A DNA stretch of 64,000 nucleotides from Mesorhizobium ciceri biovar biserrulae WSM1271 (GTDB lineage: Bacteria; Pseudomonadota; Alphaproteobacteria; Rhizobiales; Rhizobiaceae), in NCBI RefSeq assembly GCF_000185905.1, contig NC_014923.1, positions 4,673,501 to 4,737,500 on the forward strand, in the 5' to 3' direction. Of this stretch, positions 60,837-64,000 are shown one piece after another. The notes under the pieces were generated by a model, which searched no databases, had not been told where the DNA came from, and worked only from the letters and a program-made list of their open reading frames with translations. Within the stretch, counting starts at the first letter, position 1, and each line of letters begins with the position of its first letter. A program made the translations under genes and the position numbers.

Positions 60837-62822
60837 ATGCATGGACTTTGGCGTCAGTTCTGCCGCGACCAACGCGGCAACTATGCTCTTATGACGGTCG
60901 TCGCTATGGTTCCGCTGATGGGCGCCCTGGCAATGGCCGTCGACTTCACCGAGATGAGCCGCGAAAAACAGGCGGTTTCGAACGCGCTCGATGCCGCAAA
61001 CTTCGCCACGGCGCGCCGGCTGACGGAGGGTGCCACCGACGACCAGTTGAGGGCCTATGCGCTCGACTTCTTTAATGCCAACCTCAACAAGATCAATCCC
61101 GCCAATACGACGCTCACCGTCACCTTGCCAAGCAACACCACCGGCGGCGGCTTGCTCAAGATGACCGCGCGGCTGGACTACAAGCCCTATTTCTATCCGG
61201 TCTTCGGCCAGCTCGTCGGCAAATCCGAAACCGACGCCAACCAGAGGATCAGCTTCAACATCACCTCGGAAGTGCGGCTGAAGAACACTCTTGAAGTCGC
61301 CCTGGTACTCGACAATTCCGGGTCGATGACCAAGACCGGAACGGGCTCGGGGCAAACGCGCATCGACCTTCTCAAGACCGCGGCAAAACAGCTGGTCGAC
61401 ACGCTGGCCCAGCAGGCGGCGATGATCAAGCAGGTCGACAGGCCGGTGCAGTTCGGCCTCGTGCCGTTTGCCGCCTCGGTCAATGTCGGGCCCGGCAACG
61501 GCAATGCGCCCTGGATGGATACCGAAGGATTGTCGCCGGTATCGAACGAGAATTTCGACTGGTCGACGCTGAACGCAGCCGACAAATACGCCCAGCAGAC
61601 CAACGGCATCTGGTACAAGCGCGGCACCGGATGGGGAACCGACGAAGGCCAGATGCTGACCCGGTTTTCGCTCTATCGCGACATGAAGGTCGTCACCAAC
61701 CATGAGCGTGTCGTCAACAGCAAGCGCGTGGTGTGCGACGAATACAACCCGAACAACACCTGCAAACGCGACCACGACGAATACGACTACATCGACACCT
61801 ATGGCCCGTTCGCCAGTTGGCAGGGCTGCGTCGAGGCCAGGCCTTATCCCTACAATGTCAACGACGCGGCGCCTTCCGGCGGCTCGGCGAACACCGGCAT
61901 AGGGGTCGGCGATCCGGCGACGATGTTTGTGCCGATGTTCGCCCCGGACGAACCCGGCAACCATTGGAGGCTCACCCAGGATCCCGACGAGGCCGCGCCG
62001 ACGACCTATGGCGCCATCAACAGCTGGTGGAATGACGACCCGACGAGCAGCACCGGCCAATCCCGGCTGCGCAACATGTCCAAATATTTCCAACCGAGGC
62101 CGATCAATGCGCCGGCGCTGGCCGCCGGCAACGGGCCGAACTACAGCTGCTCCACCAACCCGATCACGCCGCTGACCGATGTCAGCGTTACCACTGGGCT
62201 TACCGCGATCAAGGCCGCGATCGACCTGATGAAGCCCGATGGCGGCACCAATGTTCCCGAAGGCATGGCCTGGGGTTGGCGGGTGGTTTCGAGCGGCGAG
62301 CCGTTCACGCAAGGCCGCCCGGAAACCGAGAGAGGCAACGACAAGGTCGTCATCGTGCTGACCGACGGCGCCAATACCTACTACACGCCGTCCTCGCTCA
62401 GCCATTCCGACCCCGCCGATTCGAAATCGACCTATGCGTCCTTCGGCTATCTCAACCCAGGCTACAACGGCACTTCGGTGGGCCGCCTGTTCATGGGCAC
62501 ATCGAGCGCCATTGGCCAGTTCGACTATTCGAACGGCAACTACACCAACGCGCTCAACGAGCAGATGGCGACGCTTTGCAACAACGCCAAGGCAGCCAAT
62601 ATCATGGTGATGACGGTGGCGCTCGACCTGTCGACGACCAAAACCGCCGATCAGCAGGCGATCGAGGCGCTGAAATCCTGCTCGTCGAACTCGCGCTTCC
62701 GCAAGGATCCAACGGACGCGAGCAAGCCGGCAAAACTGTTCTGGAATGCCACCGGCGCCAGCTTGTCGAACGATTTCAAGGAAATCGGCAACGAATTGTC
62801 GAACCTGCGCATCGTCGACTGA
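60837..62822 (+). CDS. TadG-like von Willebrand factor A protein, solitary
   Basis: A 661-residue protein. The N-terminus has RDQRGNYALMTVVAMVPLMG, a Flp/TadE-TadG-type membrane helix (residues about 17-38) that leaves the rest outside the inner membrane. A von Willebrand A domain follows, with the MIDAS motif VLDNSGSM near residue 157 and IVLTDGANTYY later. TadG proteins work in tight-adherence pili; here no other tad/flp gene adjoins. ATG 60837 is chosen because the helix follows at normal distance; GTG 60786 is the upstream option. No strong ribosome site is visible. Confidence 0.8.
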   Translation: MHGLWRQFCRDQRGNYALMTVVAMVPLMGALAMAVDFTEMSREKQAVSNALDAANFATARRLTEGATDDQLRAYALDFFNANLNKINPANTTLTVTLPSNTTGGGLLKMTARLDYKPYFYPVFGQLVGKSETDANQRISFNITSEVRLKNTLEVALVLDNSGSMTKTGTGSGQTRIDLLKTAAKQLVDTLAQQAAMIKQVDRPVQFGLVPFAASVNVGPGNGNAPWMDTEGLSPVSNENFDWSTLNAADKYAQQTNGIWYKRGTGWGTDEGQMLTRFSLYRDMKVVTNHERVVNSKRVVCDEYNPNNTCKRDHDEYDYIDTYGPFASWQGCVEARPYPYNVNDAAPSGGSANTGIGVGDPATMFVPMFAPDEPGNHWRLTQDPDEAAPTTYGAINSWWNDDPTSSTGQSRLRNMSKYFQPRPINAPALAAGNGPNYSCSTNPITPLTDVSVTTGLTAIKAAIDLMKPDGGTNVPEGMAWGWRVVSSGEPFTQGRPETERGNDKVVIVLTDGANTYYTPSSLSHSDPADSKSTYASFGYLNPGYNGTSVGRLFMGTSSAIGQFDYSNGNYTNALNEQMATLCNNAKAANIMVMTVALDLSTTKTADQQAIEALKSCSSNSRFRKDPTDASKPAKLFWNATGASLSNDFKEIGNELSNLRIVD

Positions 62823-62953
62823 TCCTCAGGCTTCGGGGGCTGGCTGGAACAACGGCTGGCGCCGCCATGCACTTGCGCGCGCCTCCCGGGACAGGCACAT
62901 CTTGGCCGCCTGCCGGATCGCGCGTCCATTCGCGGCGCGCTGGGGAAGAACAG

Positions 62954-63586
62954 ATGCCCGAAACAGCCAATCATCTCGCCTTCGCGCTGGTCTGCCTCGG
63001 CATGGTGCTGACGCCTGGCCCCAACATGATCTATTTGATCTCGCGTTCCCTGTCGCAGGGGCCGAAGGCGGGGCTCATCTCGCTTGGCGGCGTGGCGCTC
63101 GGCTTTGTCTTCTATGTACTGGCGGCGGCATTCGGCATCACCGCGCTGCTGCTCGCAGTGCCCTACGCCTATGATGCGCTGCGCTTTGCCGGCGTGCTCT
63201 ATCTCCTGTGGCTGGCCTGGCAGGCGGTGAAGCCGGGCGGACGCTCGCCATTCGAAGTGCGCGAATTGCCGAGGGACCGGCCGCGCAAGCTTTTCGCCAT
63301 GGGCCTGATGACCAATCTGCTCAATCCGAAGGTGGCCGTGCTCTATCTGTCGCTGTTGCCGCAGTTCATCAGCCCTGGCAAGGGTCACGTCCTGTCGCAG
63401 CTCCTGGTGCTCGGCGCGACACAGATCTCGATCAGCCTCAGCGTCAATGCCCTCATCGCGGTGACGGCCGGTTCAATCGCCACCTTCCTCGCCGGACGGC
63501 CCTTGTGGCTGGTCATCCAGCGCTGGATGATGGGAACCGTGCTGGCGGCTCTCGCGCTGAAGATGGCGACCGACGCGCAGCGCTGA
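62954..63586 (+). CDS. LysE-family amino-acid exporter
   Basis: A 210-residue inner-membrane protein with six hydrophobic segments. The LysE/RhtB signature is LGMVLTPGPNMIYLISRSL near residues 15-33, followed by GGVALGFVFYVLAAAFG. The central NLLNPKVAVLYLSLLPQF is also typical. It exports amino acids or related compounds; the substrate is not readable. It follows the TadG-like gene by 131 bp and is likely separate from it. Confidence 0.92.
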   Translation: MPETANHLAFALVCLGMVLTPGPNMIYLISRSLSQGPKAGLISLGGVALGFVFYVLAAAFGITALLLAVPYAYDALRFAGVLYLLWLAWQAVKPGGRSPFEVRELPRDRPRKLFAMGLMTNLLNPKVAVLYLSLLPQFISPGKGHVLSQLLVLGATQISISLSVNALIAVTAGSIATFLAGRPLWLVIQRWMMGTVLAALALKMATDAQR

Positions 63587-63594
63587 GAGCTAGC

Positions 63595-64000
63595 CTACAT
63601 CGGTCGCCTTATCTGCTGTGCCCGCTCCGGCTCGACCACCTTGCGGTAGAGATGCCAGGTGGCATGGCCGAGCACCGGCATGACGACGGCGAGCCCGGCA
63701 AACAGCGGGATCGAACCGATCACCAGAAGCACGGCGACCAGCAAGCCCCACAGCGCCATTTGCAGCGGGTTGGCCATCACCGCCCGGGCCGAGGTCTCGA
63801 TGGCTGAGACGGCGCCGACGTCGCGGTCGAGCAGCAGCGGGAAGGCAACCACAGTGGTGGCCAGCACGATTACGGCAAAGACAAAGCCCGCGGCATTACC
63901 GGCAAGGATCAGCGTCCAGCCCTTACTGGTGGTCAGCACGTCGCGGATGAAGCCGCCGATCGAGGCCGGCGGCTGGTCTCCGAACAGGCCAGTGTAGATC
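63595..64000 (-). CDS. DUF2189 membrane protein, C-terminal part (cut by window edge)
   Basis: The visible C-terminal 134 residues contain two to three hydrophobic helices (AAGFVFAVIVLATTVVAFPL, LWGLLVAVLLVIGSIPLFAG). A conserved PVLGHATWHLYRKVVE segment is near the end. That pattern matches DUF2189 proteins of alphaproteobacteria, function unknown. The frame continues past 64000, so the start and the first helices are outside. It is convergent with the LysE-type gene. Confidence 0.85.
   Translation of the reverse strand, partial: IYTGLFGDQPPASIGGFIRDVLTTSKGWTLILAGNAAGFVFAVIVLATTVVAFPLLLDRDVGAVSAIETSARAVMANPLQMALWGLLVAVLLVIGSIPLFAGLAVVMPVLGHATWHLYRKVVEPERAQQIRRPM

Overview
The window is GC-rich, gene-dense chromosomal DNA from a member of the Rhizobiales, most likely Mesorhizobium or a close relative in the Phyllobacteriaceae. 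The assignment is by recognition and was not searched. It rests on a histidine pathway using HutF, an EF-P of alphaproteobacterial type, a lipid A/Kdo block of the order pmbA-cysQ-DUF4170-DUF374-waaA-lpxK-DUF2093, abundant GcvA-type LysR regulators, and short palindromic intergenic repeats of a kind common in that group. No phage, insertion sequence, CRISPR array, rRNA or tRNA was seen.

Region 1 (1-9 kb): the hut cluster (hutI partial, hutF, hutC) has a perfect HutC-type operator in the hutI/hutF gap. It is followed by ridA, an AztABC/ZnuABC-like zinc importer behind a Zur-like box, a small DUF442 phosphatase-like protein, and an Lrp regulator divergent from hpd. Region 2 (8.2-13.1 kb): tyrosine/homogentisate degradation (hpd, fumarylacetoacetase-family gene, MBL hydrolase, hmgA, MarR regulator). 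A Phd/PIN toxin-antitoxin pair sits inside it next to a truncated DinB-family gene.

Region 3 (13-31.4 kb): threonine breakdown through glycine (tdh-kbl), a GGDEF-EAL protein, a NodB-like deacetylase, an HD-like protein, a MarR/membrane-protein pair, an N-methylproline-demethylase-like flavoenzyme, queF, two tandem paralogous exported proteins, an MttB-like methyltransferase operon with an orphan Tat-exported solute-binding protein and a divergent LysR regulator, and mutL. Region 4 (31.4-35.6 kb): accessory genes, including an EamA transporter gene that has lost its middle, an ABM-like protein, an epoxide-hydrolase-like hydrolase, a second (intact) EamA gene and a LysR regulator.

Region 5 (35.6-41.5 kb): the lipid A/Kdo operon. 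Region 6 (41.7-50.5 kb): a VOC protein, a DadA-like oxidase, epmA divergent from efp, a reductase-like protein, then an operon of two M16 peptidases plus a patatin, followed by rsmD. The second M16 gene carries a 146-bp palindromic repeat in frame inside its export-signal region; this is the most unusual feature of the window. Region 7 (50.4-64 kb): a pseudouridine synthase with repeat-rich arms, tadA, a lipoprotein, ileS, a MipA/OmpV porin-like protein, an HdeD-like protein, a TIGR01459 HAD hydrolase with ribF, a solitary TadG-like von Willebrand protein, a LysE exporter and a partial DUF2189 membrane protein.

Most of the window is housekeeping or ordinary catabolism. I did not find a complete undescribed defence or mobile system. 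The strongest leads are the repeat inside the M16 gene, the MttB/solute-binding-protein operon, the collapsed EamA gene and the TA-associated DinB remnant.
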